Source of the DNA: Hyphomicrobiales bacterium
GTDB taxonomy: Bacteria > Pseudomonadota > Alphaproteobacteria > Rhizobiales > Rhizobiaceae
Length of the DNA: 64,000 nucleotides
Direction: 5' to 3'
Assembly: GCA_900472575.1 (NCBI GenBank)
Contig: UCIV01000037.1
Location: 1 to 64,000 of the forward strand
How positions within the stretch are numbered: the first letter of the stretch is position 1; each line of letters starts with the position of its first letter. Position numbers and translations under genes: made by a program. Shown here piece by piece: positions 1 to 8,230 of the stretch. The notes below the pieces were generated by a model. The model had not been told where the DNA came from. It searched no databases and saw only the letters and a list, made by a program, of their open reading frames with translations.

Positions 1-398
1 GGGGGGGGGGCGAGTTCGGCGACAGGTCGGCATGTTTCGTCGGCGAGTTTTTGAGGCTGGTAGATCGGGCAGTCTCACTCGGCCGGCCGAATTTCTTACA
101 GGAGGATCGCAAAGGACTGCGTGGTGCTTTTATCACCATCACCAAGATGGCTCGTTGCAGCTGCTTTCGGCTTGCATGGTGATGCGCACGGGTTTTTTAA
201 GTGTATGAAAAAAATGCTTTGCTCTACTGTCGTCTATGCTTTCGTCACATCGACGTATTCGATACAAGCTCACGTCTGTAGCCGTGGCCGACAGTATGGA
301 TGCTGATTTCGACACTGCTGGCGGGTGCGGGAGCTTATGAGCTGTCTTGATGTCTATTGCGAAAGCGACCGGGCACAGGGCGAAGGGGCCTGAAGGGG
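1..398. other. Left edge, no gene assigned
   Basis: The window opens with ten consecutive G residues, which looks like a contig end or padding rather than natural sequence. One frame (from position 3) stays open until about position 180 and could be the tail of a gene lying to the left, but I recognise nothing in the translation. An inverted repeat (137-143 with 178-184) is followed by a T-run at 193-198, which could be a weak terminator for such a gene. No other feature can be supported before the polymerase gene. Confidence 0.4.
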
Positions 399-1832
399 AT
401 GATGTCGGAACTTTCGCTGGAACGCACCGGCAGCAAGGGGCTGCGCTACATGCTGGTCTTGCTATTCTGGGGGCCGATCGTGATCGGGCTCCTGAATTAC
501 GGTGCCGTCGAGATCCAGACGGTCGCGCTAATGGTCGTGCCAGTCTTCTCGATGATCGCCATTGTGTCGATCATAAACGGCATATCGGAGCGAACCAGGG
601 TTGCCTTGGTTTCGGCTCTGGTTCTCATCATCATGGCTTTTGCGTGGGTTGCGCTACAGGTGACGCCCCTGCCTTCAGCTCTGTTCGCACCGCCTGCGTG
701 GCAGGATGTTGCTGGCATTTCGCTCTCCGTCGGTGCCAGCATATCGCTTACGCCGGGAGACGACTGGCCCTCTGCCTTGCGGATCGCCCTGCCGCTCGGG
801 ATATTTGTGCTCGCCTTACTGTTGTTCGACACCGATGATCGTGCAGTCGGAGCTGTCAAAGCCCTTGCGGTATCGGGTGGGATCGTTTCTGTCCTGTCTA
901 TCCTCCAATTCGAGATCGCGCCGGATGCCTTGCTTTTCTGGCCCAAGATTGCCTATCTGGATAGCCTCACCGGCTTTTTCGTCAATCGAAATACCGCCGC
1001 CACCTACTTTGGTCTGGTCCTCCTGCTGAACCTCGCCTTGCTTCTTCACGCGCTAGGTGATCCGGGGATCGGTTTTGCCGATTTGCGGCGCTGGTGGTAC
1101 CGCGACAACAAGTGGCGAGCGCTTGGTTATGGGCTGTGGTTTTCGACCTCGCTGATTGCGCTCATGTTGACTAAATCTCGCGCTGGTCTTCTTTCCTGCC
1201 TCGTTGCAATAACCTGCCTCCTTGTACTCCGGCTGTTCCGCCGGTCTAAAAGACAAAGAGTAGGACGGCCGTTTTCTGCACCGCGCATTGCGCCGTGGCT
1301 GAAGCGCAGCCTCCAATTGGTCGCCATCTTGCTGATCTTGTTGTTCGTACTTCAGATTTTCGGCGGCAGAACATTGTTGCGGGCCGAGACGCAAGGGGTT
1401 GGCGATAGCCGTTACTGCGTCATGCCGGGCATCTTGTCTGCTGTCGCCAACCAATTTCCTTGGGGGGCGGGTCTTGCAAGCTTTGAGGATGTTTTTCCCG
1501 GTTACCGCGATCCGGCTTGTGGCCTCTATGGTATCTGGAGCCGGGCGCATAACTTCTATCTGGAGGGGATTTTTACATTCGGCCTGATGTTTGTGATGAT
1601 GGCGATGGTGGCATTTCTGATGTTGCTCCGCTTTTTCTGGATCGGCTTGCGACAGCGGCGTGGGCTGCGCTTTGGGCCAGAAATCGGCCTTTCTGCTCTT
1701 TTACTTGTGGCCATCCATTCAGCCTTCGACTTTTCACTGCAGATCTCGGGAATGGCTGTCATCGTCGCAGTCCTGCTGGCGCCACTCGTAACAATCAGCC
1801 TGAACCCGCCAGGAAAATCATCGTCGGCATGA
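399..1832 (+). CDS. O-antigen ligase/polymerase-like membrane protein (Wzy candidate)
   Basis: A 477-residue, strongly hydrophobic protein with about ten to twelve predicted membrane segments and a large central loop. This is the architecture of the Wzy/WaaL (O-antigen ligase, Wzy_C) family, whose members polymerise or ligate undecaprenyl-linked repeat units on the periplasmic side of the inner membrane. The loop around residues 330-400 carries the family-like segment with GDSRY, GAGLASFEDVFP and a later RAHNFYLE motif (about residue 384); an HN near this position is typical of Wzy_C proteins. It sits just upstream of a Wza-type lipoprotein and a Wzc-type co-polymerase, so EPS polymerase is the best role. 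Start chosen at ATG 399, with AAGGGG at 383-388; a longer TTG start at 357 is possible. Polymerase versus ligase cannot be decided from sequence. Confidence 0.8.
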   Translation: MMSELSLERTGSKGLRYMLVLLFWGPIVIGLLNYGAVEIQTVALMVVPVFSMIAIVSIINGISERTRVALVSALVLIIMAFAWVALQVTPLPSALFAPPAWQDVAGISLSVGASISLTPGDDWPSALRIALPLGIFVLALLLFDTDDRAVGAVKALAVSGGIVSVLSILQFEIAPDALLFWPKIAYLDSLTGFFVNRNTAATYFGLVLLLNLALLLHALGDPGIGFADLRRWWYRDNKWRALGYGLWFSTSLIALMLTKSRAGLLSCLVAITCLLVLRLFRRSKRQRVGRPFSAPRIAPWLKRSLQLVAILLILLFVLQIFGGRTLLRAETQGVGDSRYCVMPGILSAVANQFPWGAGLASFEDVFPGYRDPACGLYGIWSRAHNFYLEGIFTFGLMFVMMAMVAFLMLLRFFWIGLRQRRGLRFGPEIGLSALLLVAIHSAFDFSLQISGMAVIVAVLLAPLVTISLNPPGKSSSA

Positions 1833-2182
1833 CATCCGCGATGGTTGTGAAAATTGGAAATATCAATCCTTAGTTTTTCTTGTCGAAAATTGAGGACTGT
1901 TATTTGGCGGTGTCTTCCTGTTGAGTTACTGGCAGAAAATCGGTTGCTGCTGCGATCAGGAATGAAGACGATGCCTGTTAACTAAGCTTTTGAACATTTC
2001 ATCGCCCAGTTGTTGTGCGGGATTAACTTAAGCGTAACCATTCGTTATTCGTGCATTTGTAATATGTTGCGAGGGCGCAACAGCTCGTCGGCAAGAACTA
2101 CTTGTTTCAATTTGGTCAGGCAACCGGTCTGGCCAGAGCGGCTGGTTCATGCATATTGGCGACGGGTTCCAGGGGATAAAAA
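1833..2182. other. AT-rich intergenic region upstream of the export lipoprotein gene
   Basis: About 350 bases with no ORF that looks coding. The stretch is clearly more AT-rich than its neighbours and contains several TTAA blocks, including a one-mismatch CtrA-type box at 2023-2038. It most likely holds the promoter of the polysaccharide export gene that follows. I could not fix a convincing sigma-70 promoter. Confidence 0.5.
2023..2038 (+). promoter_or_regulatory. Degenerate CtrA-type box (TTAA-N7-GTAAC)
   Basis: TTAA at 2023-2026, seven bases, then GTAAC at 2034-2038. This matches the alphaproteobacterial CtrA consensus TTAA-N7-TTAAC with one mismatch. It lies about 145 bases upstream of the wza-like start. 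Its significance rests mainly on the perfect box found further along in the same gene group. Confidence 0.3.
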
Positions 2183-3388
2183 GTGAAAATCAAAGCCGCC
2201 GCTACTTTCTTCATCATGTCGACGACGGCATTGACGAGTTGTACATCCTTGCCGAGCTCCGGCCCGGCAGTGAAAGATGTCGAGGCGCAGGCGACGGCGA
2301 GGGTAACCTCTGCGAAAAAACCGCAGGCTGTTGGCATTGACTATGCTTTGGTCGATCTCAACAAGACCGTCCTGAATTTTGTCCAGTCGGCAACCACCAC
2401 CTCGCTCGTTGGTGGTTTCGGTGGTGGGCGTGGTGGCGCTCCGAGCCTGCCTCTCGGTGTCGGTGACATCGTTCAGGTTTCCATTTTTGAATCGCAATCT
2501 GGCGGCTTGTTCATCCCCAACGACGCAGGCAGCCGTCCCGGCAATTATGTAACGCTTCCGCAGCAGACGATCGACCGCGATGGCACGTTGAGCGTTCCTT
2601 ATGCTGGCCGTGTTCGTGCTGCTGGTCGTGCTGTTGAAGATGTCCAGCGTGACATTGAAGACGTTCTCGCTAACCGCGCGATCGAGCCACAGGTAGTTAT
2701 AACGAAGGTGGAAAGCCGTTCGGCACAGGTTGCCGTTCTCGGCGACGTTCGCACTCCGTCGAAGATCGAGCTTACGGAAGCTGGCGAACGCATTCTCGAT
2801 GTCCTTTCGGAAGCCGGTGGCTTGAGCGCGCCGGGCGTCGAAACATATGTGACGCTGCAGCGGCGTGGTAAATCTGCGACCGTACAGTACGACCATCTCG
2901 TGGCGACGCCGTCTGAAAATATCTATGTTGCTCCCGGCGACACGATCCTCGTTGATCGCGAGCGTCGTACCTATCTGGCCTTCGGTGCATCCGGCCTGAA
3001 TGGTCGCTTCGATTTCGAGGAGTCGAATCTGACTTTGGGTGAAGCCCTCGGCAAGGCCGGCGGGCTTCTTGATGCACGGGCTAACCCGGCTCAGTTGATG
3101 CTCTATCGCACTGTGGAAAAGAGCTTCCTGTCCAAGCTCGGTGTAGATACGGCGAAGTTTGCGGGGGACACCGTTCCTGTCATCTTCCGCGCCAATCTTC
3201 GTGATCCCGGCGCGTTCTTCGCGGTACAGAAGTTCCCGATGCAGGACAAGGACGTCATATACGTATCGAATTCCGACTCCGTGGAAGTCCTGAAGTTCCT
3301 GGAAATCCTGAATTCTGTCACGTCGACTGCTTCCGGCGTAACGTCCGACGCAGTATCCACGCGTGATGCTATTCGGGACCTAAACTGA
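2183..3388 (+). CDS. Polysaccharide export outer-membrane lipoprotein (Wza/GumB/ExoF-like)
   Basis: A 401-residue protein with an N-terminal lipoprotein signal: a basic start, a hydrophobic core and a lipobox ending in LTSC (Cys at residue 20). Around residues 90-180 is the Poly_export (PES) domain with GVGDIVQVSIFE and later SVPYAGRVRAAGR. SLBB-like segments follow (VAVLGDVRTPSKIEL, GERILDVLSEAGG, and a second copy near LGEALGKAGGLLD). Proteins of this class form the outer-membrane channel of Wzy-dependent capsule and EPS secretion and work with a Wzc-type co-polymerase, which is encoded two genes downstream. The start is GTG 2183, with AGGGG at 2171-2175; no ATG alternative keeps the lipoprotein signal. 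Confidence 0.9.
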   Translation: MKIKAAATFFIMSTTALTSCTSLPSSGPAVKDVEAQATARVTSAKKPQAVGIDYALVDLNKTVLNFVQSATTTSLVGGFGGGRGGAPSLPLGVGDIVQVSIFESQSGGLFIPNDAGSRPGNYVTLPQQTIDRDGTLSVPYAGRVRAAGRAVEDVQRDIEDVLANRAIEPQVVITKVESRSAQVAVLGDVRTPSKIELTEAGERILDVLSEAGGLSAPGVETYVTLQRRGKSATVQYDHLVATPSENIYVAPGDTILVDRERRTYLAFGASGLNGRFDFEESNLTLGEALGKAGGLLDARANPAQLMLYRTVEKSFLSKLGVDTAKFAGDTVPVIFRANLRDPGAFFAVQKFPMQDKDVIYVSNSDSVEVLKFLEILNSVTSTASGVTSDAVSTRDAIRDLN

Positions 3389-3413
3389 CGTAAATATTGG
3401 GTTTCTATCGTTA

Positions 3414-3429
3414 TTAACTTTGGCTTAAC
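3414..3429 (+). promoter_or_regulatory. Perfect CtrA-type box TTAA-N7-TTAAC
   Basis: TTAA at 3414-3417, the spacer CTTTGGC, then TTAAC at 3425-3429, an exact match to the CtrA full-site consensus of alphaproteobacteria. It lies in the 109-base gap between the export lipoprotein gene and the small secreted-protein gene starting at 3498, about 70 bases upstream of that start, which is a plausible position over a -35 region. CtrA is the cell-cycle master regulator in this class. Binding is inferred from the motif only. Confidence 0.5.
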
Positions 3430-3497
3430 CTTTAACTTGATCGTGGCATGTATCCGTGCAAAAGCTGCAGTCGAAGTGCCTAAGGTGGAGAAGTATA

Positions 3498-4151
3498 ATG
3501 CGTGCTCGTTATATCAATAACATCACTAAAGTCGCCGCTGCAGGTGCGATTATCTCGGTAGTATTTGGAGTCGCGGGCGCCAGCGCTCAGACAAGCGCTC
3601 CGGCTGCAGGTTGTTTCGTTGAGCCGGCCAAGCTGCCGAACGCCGATATTCAGGCCTTTCTCGATGCTCCTGATGCATTGCTGACCCAGTTTCCATCAGG
3701 TGGCCTCACCCTTTCCAGCCAGGTGCGCTCTCTTGCCGGTTCCAGCGCCGATGCGCTCGCGCCGCTTCTGGCTCTTGCCAAGCAGGCCAGCCCATCCCAG
3801 GCCGCCGCGATCGGCGCCGGTCTCGCGCGCGTGGCTCGTTCATGCGTTGCGGCCGATCCTGAATATGTTGCCCAGATCCAGGCCGCAATTGCCGATGTAG
3901 AAGTGGCCGGGCTTGAGACGGCATTTACTTCAGGTCTGAATGAAACACAGACCGCGGCGCTCGGCGGAGGCGCTGCTGGCGGTGCGGCGGCGGCTGGCGG
4001 CGCATCTGCGATCGGCGGAGGAGGAGCCTCCGACGGTGGTGCCGGCACTTCCGGTGACGGCTCGACTTCAACGCCGACGACCGTGCAGACCTTCAGTCTG
4101 CGAAACGTTACTTATAACGGCGAGATAAGCTGCTCCACTCCGAACTGCTAA
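3498..4151 (+). CDS. Secreted Gly/Ala-rich protein of unknown function in the EPS operon
   Basis: A 217-residue protein with a clear Sec signal peptide (cleavage likely after GVAGASA, near residue 28). The mature part has a helical region (about residues 35-140) rich in Ala and Leu with two Cys. A Gly/Ala/Ser-rich low-complexity stretch follows (about residues 150-195), and the tail is short and ordered-looking, ending in CSTPNC. I do not recognise a family. The start is ATG 3498 with AAGGTGGAG at 3482-3490; the longer GTG-type frame start would spoil the signal peptide. It lies between the Wza-like and Wzc-like genes and has its own upstream CtrA-type box. The position suggests a periplasmic or exported accessory of EPS secretion, but this is inference. 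Confidence 0.8.
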   Translation: MRARYINNITKVAAAGAIISVVFGVAGASAQTSAPAAGCFVEPAKLPNADIQAFLDAPDALLTQFPSGGLTLSSQVRSLAGSSADALAPLLALAKQASPSQAAAIGAGLARVARSCVAADPEYVAQIQAAIADVEVAGLETAFTSGLNETQTAALGGGAAGGAAAAGGASAIGGGGASDGGAGTSGDGSTSTPTTVQTFSLRNVTYNGEISCSTPNC

Positions 4152-4175
4152 GCCATCCCACATCGAGGTCGTCAA

Positions 4176-6464
4176 TTGCAGCTCCATAACCGGGACTTTC
4201 AGAGAAACTGGCGGGTTGACGACACGGATGACGATAATTCGCCCCGTGGCATAGACTTCGAGGCGATTTTCGCAATAGTCCGTCGGCAATGGTTGGTTGT
4301 TGCCGTTTGCATTGCTGTGGCGCTCGCTCTCGGCGTCGTGAACATCATCACCGCCGTGCCGCTTTATACCGCGAGCACGAAGATTCTGATCGACCGCGGT
4401 AACAGCGAGGTCGTCCAGCAGCTTTCCACCATCGGCGGTGTTACCGATGACGAGCCGACTGTCCTCAGCCAGGTTGAGTTGCTGATGTCGGATACCGTGG
4501 CTTTGACCGTGGTGGACAAGCTCGACCTGTCGAATGATCCGACATTCATGACCGCAAGACCCTCGTTGATACAGACGATTATGGGAACAGTGCGGTCGCT
4601 GGTAACTGTGACCGGTTGGCTTGGTTCCAAACCGGCTGAAATCCCGACAAGCGGGGAAAAGCGCCGTGCGGCCGCTGATGCAGTCCTTGCCAACATGAGT
4701 GTGATGAGGGTCGACCGCACCTACGTTCTGGAAGTAAGCTACAGGTCTCCATCTGCGGATATGGCAGCGCGCGTCGCGAACGCGATCGGTGACTCTTATC
4801 TCGTCGACAAGCTGAATTCGAAATATGATGCGACGCGTCGTGCAAGTGATTGGTTGCAGGATCGCATTGCGGAACTGCGCCAGAAGGCACTGGACTCCGA
4901 TCTCGCGGTTCAGAAATTCCGTGGCGAGCATGGACTCGTTGCTGCTGGCAGCGTGCTGATGTCCGATCAGCAGTTGTCGGAACTGAACAGCGCATTGATC
5001 GTCGCTCAGTCCGATACGTCCAAGGCGCAGGCACGTCTTGAGCGCATCGAGAGTATCATTGCATCGGGCCAGTCCGATGCAATGGTGACCGACCTGCTCG
5101 ACAATCCCGTCGCCAATGAACTGCGGCAGAAATATCTTGCTGCATCCAAGCGTGAGACGGAAATTTCCGACCGGCTGGGTTCGAACCACATTCAGGCTGC
5201 TCGCCTGCGTAGCGAAATGGCCGAATATCAGCGACAGATGTTCGCTGAACTCAATCGCATCGCCGAAAGCTACAAGAGCGATCTCGACGTTGCCGTTGCG
5301 CGCGAGAAAAGCCTGACGCAATCTGTCAGCCAGGCCACGGGCGTGAGCGCGACAGCCAACCTGACCCAGGTTCAGCTGCGTGAACTCGAGCGCGAGGCAG
5401 AGACCTACAAGAATCTGTATCAGACTTTCCTTCAGCGGTATCAGGAAGCAATACAGCAACAGTCTTTCCCTGTTACCGAAGCGCGCATTATTACCAATGC
5501 AGTGCCGCCGGCAGGCCCCAGTCATCCGAAAAAGCCTCTCACTCTTGCACTTTTCTTCCTTCTGGGGGCCGCTGCAGGTGCAGGCGTCGGAGGCTGGAGG
5601 GAATATCGGGACCGGTTCTTCCGTACCGGAAAACAGGTCCAGGATTACCTGGGCCTTGAATTCCTCGGTATGACGCCGCTTGTTCCGAATGCAGCAAACC
5701 CTGCCAAGAGCGGCGTCCAGCAAAAGCCGGGGCTCATTCAGAAAACAAGCCCGCTCGTGACTTATGTGGTTGAGCACCCATTGTCACCGTTTGCCGAAAC
5801 TCTCAGAAGCGCAAAGATTGCGGCAGATCTTCGTTTTTCGGATAAGCCCTGCAAGGTGATCGGCATCGTGTCGTCACTGCCGGCCGAAGGAAAGTCTGCG
5901 ATCTCGATCAACTTCGCCGAACTTCTTGCTCGCCAGGGCAGCAAAACGCTTCTGATCGATGCTGACCTTCGCAATCCGGGTACTACGCGAGCCATTGCAC
6001 GGCATGCCGAAGCAGGCTTGCTGGAAGCGCTGCTGGACGGTCAGGACCTCGATCGCTTGCTCTTGAGCGACGATGCAACCGGCCTGTCGGTATTGCCGGC
6101 CGTAGTGCGCCAGAGAACGCCGCACTCTTCCGAACTGCTGGCTTCGTCAGGCATGCGAGGGCTGCTGAAGAAGGTGAGCGAACAGTACGATTATATTGTT
6201 GTCGATTTGCCGCCGCTCGGCCCTGTCGTGGATGCGCGCGCAATTGCAGATCGCATCGATGGCTTCATCTTCGTGGCGGAATGGGGCGCGACGGCGCGCC
6301 GGGTTGCGATCGAAGTCCTCAATGCAAATCCGCAGGTACGGGACAAATGCATCGGTGTGATCCTCAACAAAGTCGATCAGGATCGATTGAAGCTGTACCA
6401 CGACTATGGCTCCAACGATTATTACTACTCCCGCTACTCCCGCTATTATCACGAGTCTAATTAA
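4176..6464 (+). CDS. Wzc/ExoP-type polysaccharide co-polymerase with BY-kinase domain
   Basis: A 762-residue inner-membrane protein that controls chain length and export of Wzy-made polysaccharide. The N-terminal Wzz domain has a first membrane segment near residues 35-55, and a coiled-coil periplasmic region follows. A conserved Pro/Gly segment (PPAGPSHPKKP, about residues 445-455) leads into the second membrane helix. The C-terminal cytoplasmic kinase has a Walker A (SSLPAEGKS, about 565-573), a Walker A-prime (LLIDADLRNP, about 592-601) and a Walker B (IVVDLPPLG, about 672-680). The last 25 residues form a tyrosine cluster with eight Tyr, the usual autophosphorylation tail. The start is probably TTG 4176 with GAGG at 4164-4167. 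The next gene begins six bases after the stop, so the two are co-transcribed. Confidence 0.93.
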   Translation: MQLHNRDFQRNWRVDDTDDDNSPRGIDFEAIFAIVRRQWLVVAVCIAVALALGVVNIITAVPLYTASTKILIDRGNSEVVQQLSTIGGVTDDEPTVLSQVELLMSDTVALTVVDKLDLSNDPTFMTARPSLIQTIMGTVRSLVTVTGWLGSKPAEIPTSGEKRRAAADAVLANMSVMRVDRTYVLEVSYRSPSADMAARVANAIGDSYLVDKLNSKYDATRRASDWLQDRIAELRQKALDSDLAVQKFRGEHGLVAAGSVLMSDQQLSELNSALIVAQSDTSKAQARLERIESIIASGQSDAMVTDLLDNPVANELRQKYLAASKRETEISDRLGSNHIQAARLRSEMAEYQRQMFAELNRIAESYKSDLDVAVAREKSLTQSVSQATGVSATANLTQVQLRELEREAETYKNLYQTFLQRYQEAIQQQSFPVTEARIITNAVPPAGPSHPKKPLTLALFFLLGAAAGAGVGGWREYRDRFFRTGKQVQDYLGLEFLGMTPLVPNAANPAKSGVQQKPGLIQKTSPLVTYVVEHPLSPFAETLRSAKIAADLRFSDKPCKVIGIVSSLPAEGKSAISINFAELLARQGSKTLLIDADLRNPGTTRAIARHAEAGLLEALLDGQDLDRLLLSDDATGLSVLPAVVRQRTPHSSELLASSGMRGLLKKVSEQYDYIVVDLPPLGPVVDARAIADRIDGFIFVAEWGATARRVAIEVLNANPQVRDKCIGVILNKVDQDRLKLYHDYGSNDYYYSRYSRYYHESN

Positions 6465-6469
6465 ACCAC

Positions 6470-7147
6470 ATGCATCGTGGAAGAAGCCCTGCGCTTGTCG
6501 GCATCCTCCTCGCGCTGTCGATCTTTGTCTTGTGGCTTTCCGCGACACAGATCTCGCGTTTTGTCCGCTTCGGTGCGCTTTTGCCCATGGCTCACCGCCT
6601 TGAAAGCGGCACGCCAACGGCAACGCAGGCGGTCAGGGAGCTGGTTACTGTTGCGGAGGGTGTAAGGGAAGCCGGCATCTGTCAGGGGATATTCGTCAAA
6701 AGCGGTTACACCATTTTGCTGGCGGAGCTTGATACTGAAAACCAGGATACCGGTTATGATAGCTGGGTGATGGCCATGGAGCGCGCCGAAGCCTTTGGTC
6801 GCCACGCACTGGGTTGTTTACCTACGAATGGGGACTTCTGGCTTAAGTTGGCCAGATTGCATCAGGCGACCGGCGAACAGCCGGGCGAAATGCTTCAGTT
6901 TCTGAACAATTCCCAGCTATACGCACCGGCGGAGCCACAGGTTCTGGCTGCGCGTTACGCTTTTTATGGACATCTCACGGAGGCAAGCCTGCAACTCGTC
7001 GGCGAAATTATCGCCAATGATGTCCGGGCGATATGTTCCGCCAGTGGCAACGATATGCGTCGTTTTCTTGCTTCGCCTTCGCAGGCGGTTCAGCGCGTCA
7101 TCAACGACGTGCAGCCCCAGTGTGTTATTCCGAGGAAGCCGGTCTGA
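6470..7147 (+). CDS. Membrane-anchored TPR-like protein, unknown function
   Basis: A 225-residue protein with one N-terminal membrane segment (about residues 8-27) and a soluble, mainly helical remainder with paired-helix spacing that suggests a short TPR-like repeat (WVMAMERAEAFGRHALG, FWLKLARLHQATG, AEPQVLAARYAFYG). No catalytic motif is visible, and I cannot name a family with confidence. It starts five bases after the Wzc stop, so it is almost certainly part of the same transcript, and it may be a scaffold or regulator of the EPS export machine. It is the last gene of this plus-strand block; a short hairpin (7149-7163, no T-tract) follows the stop. Confidence 0.7.
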   Translation: MHRGRSPALVGILLALSIFVLWLSATQISRFVRFGALLPMAHRLESGTPTATQAVRELVTVAEGVREAGICQGIFVKSGYTILLAELDTENQDTGYDSWVMAMERAEAFGRHALGCLPTNGDFWLKLARLHQATGEQPGEMLQFLNNSQLYAPAEPQVLAARYAFYGHLTEASLQLVGEIIANDVRAICSASGNDMRRFLASPSQAVQRVINDVQPQCVIPRKPV

Positions 7148-7282
7148 AGCCTGCTCAGCAGGCGCGACTGGGTCAAAAACTGAAGGGCCTGCCCGAAACT
7201 TGCAATCCGTTACGAGATGAATGCAGGCGTGAAAACAGGCCGCCAAGACGTTGCGAGCGAATCCGAATGGACGTTGAAGGCG

Positions 7283-7873
7283 TCAGATGTCGTACCACAG
7301 GCGAGGATTGTCACCGGACTGGATCTTGATCCATTTCAGATCCGTCTGGTTCCAGGCCCTGACCGCCGAACTCCGGTTGTCGAGCACCAGATCTCCCTCT
7401 GATGTGCGAACGACAAGTACGGCATGGCCTTCTCCGGCACGGGTTTTCGCAACTGCGATACGAAGGCTTCTGGTCGGCCACCCGGCCTTGATCAGTTGAT
7501 GACGTTTTGTCAGCGCAAAGTCTTCGCAGTCGCCCGCCGTTACGTCCTGTGCCCACACGTCGTCGCCGTCATCGTCATTCTGCGCAATGATCGTTCTGTT
7601 CACCGTGGAGTTGATGCGCAGCAGTTCGGCCCGTAGCGCAGGGGTCAATGTGACTTCCGCATCGCCGCGGCCGGCATCGCAGCTTCCACTATTGTCCTTG
7701 CAGAAGCGCACAAAAGCGAAGGGCGCAAGGGTAAATTTTGTCGCCGTGATAAACTGGCTGGGAGGCGCGCTGCGCAAAGGGCGCGCAAGTCCCGCGGCAG
7801 GGCCGGCGAAAGCGCTACCCACACCGAGGGCCGATGATATCAGCAAAGCGGCCAGAACAGTCTTGGCAAGCAT
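7283..7873 (-). CDS. BTLCP family transglutaminase-like cysteine peptidase (LapG-like)
   Basis: A 196-residue secreted protein with a Sec signal peptide (cleavage near GSAFA, residue 23). The catalytic triad of the bacterial transglutaminase-like cysteine peptidase family (DUF920/COG3672) is visible: Cys in GDCEDFAL (about residue 115), His in GEGHAVLV (about residue 150) and Asp in LVLDNR (about residue 162). The acidic cluster NDDDGDD just before the Cys fits the calcium-dependent LapG branch. LapG enzymes cleave cell-surface adhesins in response to c-di-GMP through LapD; no LapD or large adhesin is visible here. The gene is convergent with the Wzc block and may process a secreted protein linked to the EPS matrix, but its substrate is unknown. 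Confidence 0.85.
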   Translation of the reverse strand: MLAKTVLAALLISSALGVGSAFAGPAAGLARPLRSAPPSQFITATKFTLAPFAFVRFCKDNSGSCDAGRGDAEVTLTPALRAELLRINSTVNRTIIAQNDDDGDDVWAQDVTAGDCEDFALTKRHQLIKAGWPTRSLRIAVAKTRAGEGHAVLVVRTSEGDLVLDNRSSAVRAWNQTDLKWIKIQSGDNPRLWYDI

Positions 7874-8041
7874 GATGCTCTCCGACGAAAAGTACCTGGG
7901 ATCGTCGTCTGATCCCGCCTTCTCAAGGGTGTACCACCTGCGATTTTCTGTCTGTTTAAGTGCAATGCTCGAATTTTAGCGAACGGTTGCTAATCGTATC
8001 AATTCGGACCGGGCCAATCGTGGAGCCGAATGCGCGAGATA

Positions 8042-8203
8042 CTACTCGTCTGGCTCAAACCATGTCGGCTTCAATATGATAAGCCCAATCACAAGGGGAA
8101 CCATGATCGCTGCACTAAGCCGCTGTGGCCACCCGTGCAAAGTCGATCCTGCTTTCTTTTTATTGCCGTTAGCGGATGCTCTTTCGAGGTGAAACACCGC
8201 CAT
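8042..8203 (-). CDS. Small single-pass membrane protein (53 aa)
   Basis: The peptide has a basic, Lys-rich N-terminal half (KKKAG near residue 15) and one membrane helix (about residues 29-46), ending in an acidic EPDE tail. ATG 8203 is preceded by GGGAGGC (spacing 5) and by an excellent sigma-70 promoter at 8231-8259, so I prefer it over a longer upstream start at 8338 that would run through the promoter. No family is recognised. Its promoter shows that it is its own transcription unit on the minus strand. Confidence 0.6.
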   Translation of the reverse strand: MAVFHLERASANGNKKKAGSTLHGWPQRLSAAIMVPLVIGLIILKPTWFEPDE

Positions 8204-8230
8204 TGATGCCTCCCGTATTTTTATTAGTAA

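Noticed and set aside
121..306. Small ORF of 61 codons at the left end
   Set aside because: No ribosome-binding site and irregular composition; overlaps a possible terminator hairpin.
3445..3460. Sigma-54-like -24/-12 element (TGGCATG ... GTGCA) upstream of the secreted-protein gene
   Set aside because: The spacing between the GG and GC elements is one base too long and the -12 part has a mismatch.
4068..5777. Long minus-strand ORF of 569 codons over the Wzc gene
   Set aside because: It is a shadow of the wzc frame, with composition rich in Arg, His, Cys, and no family pattern.
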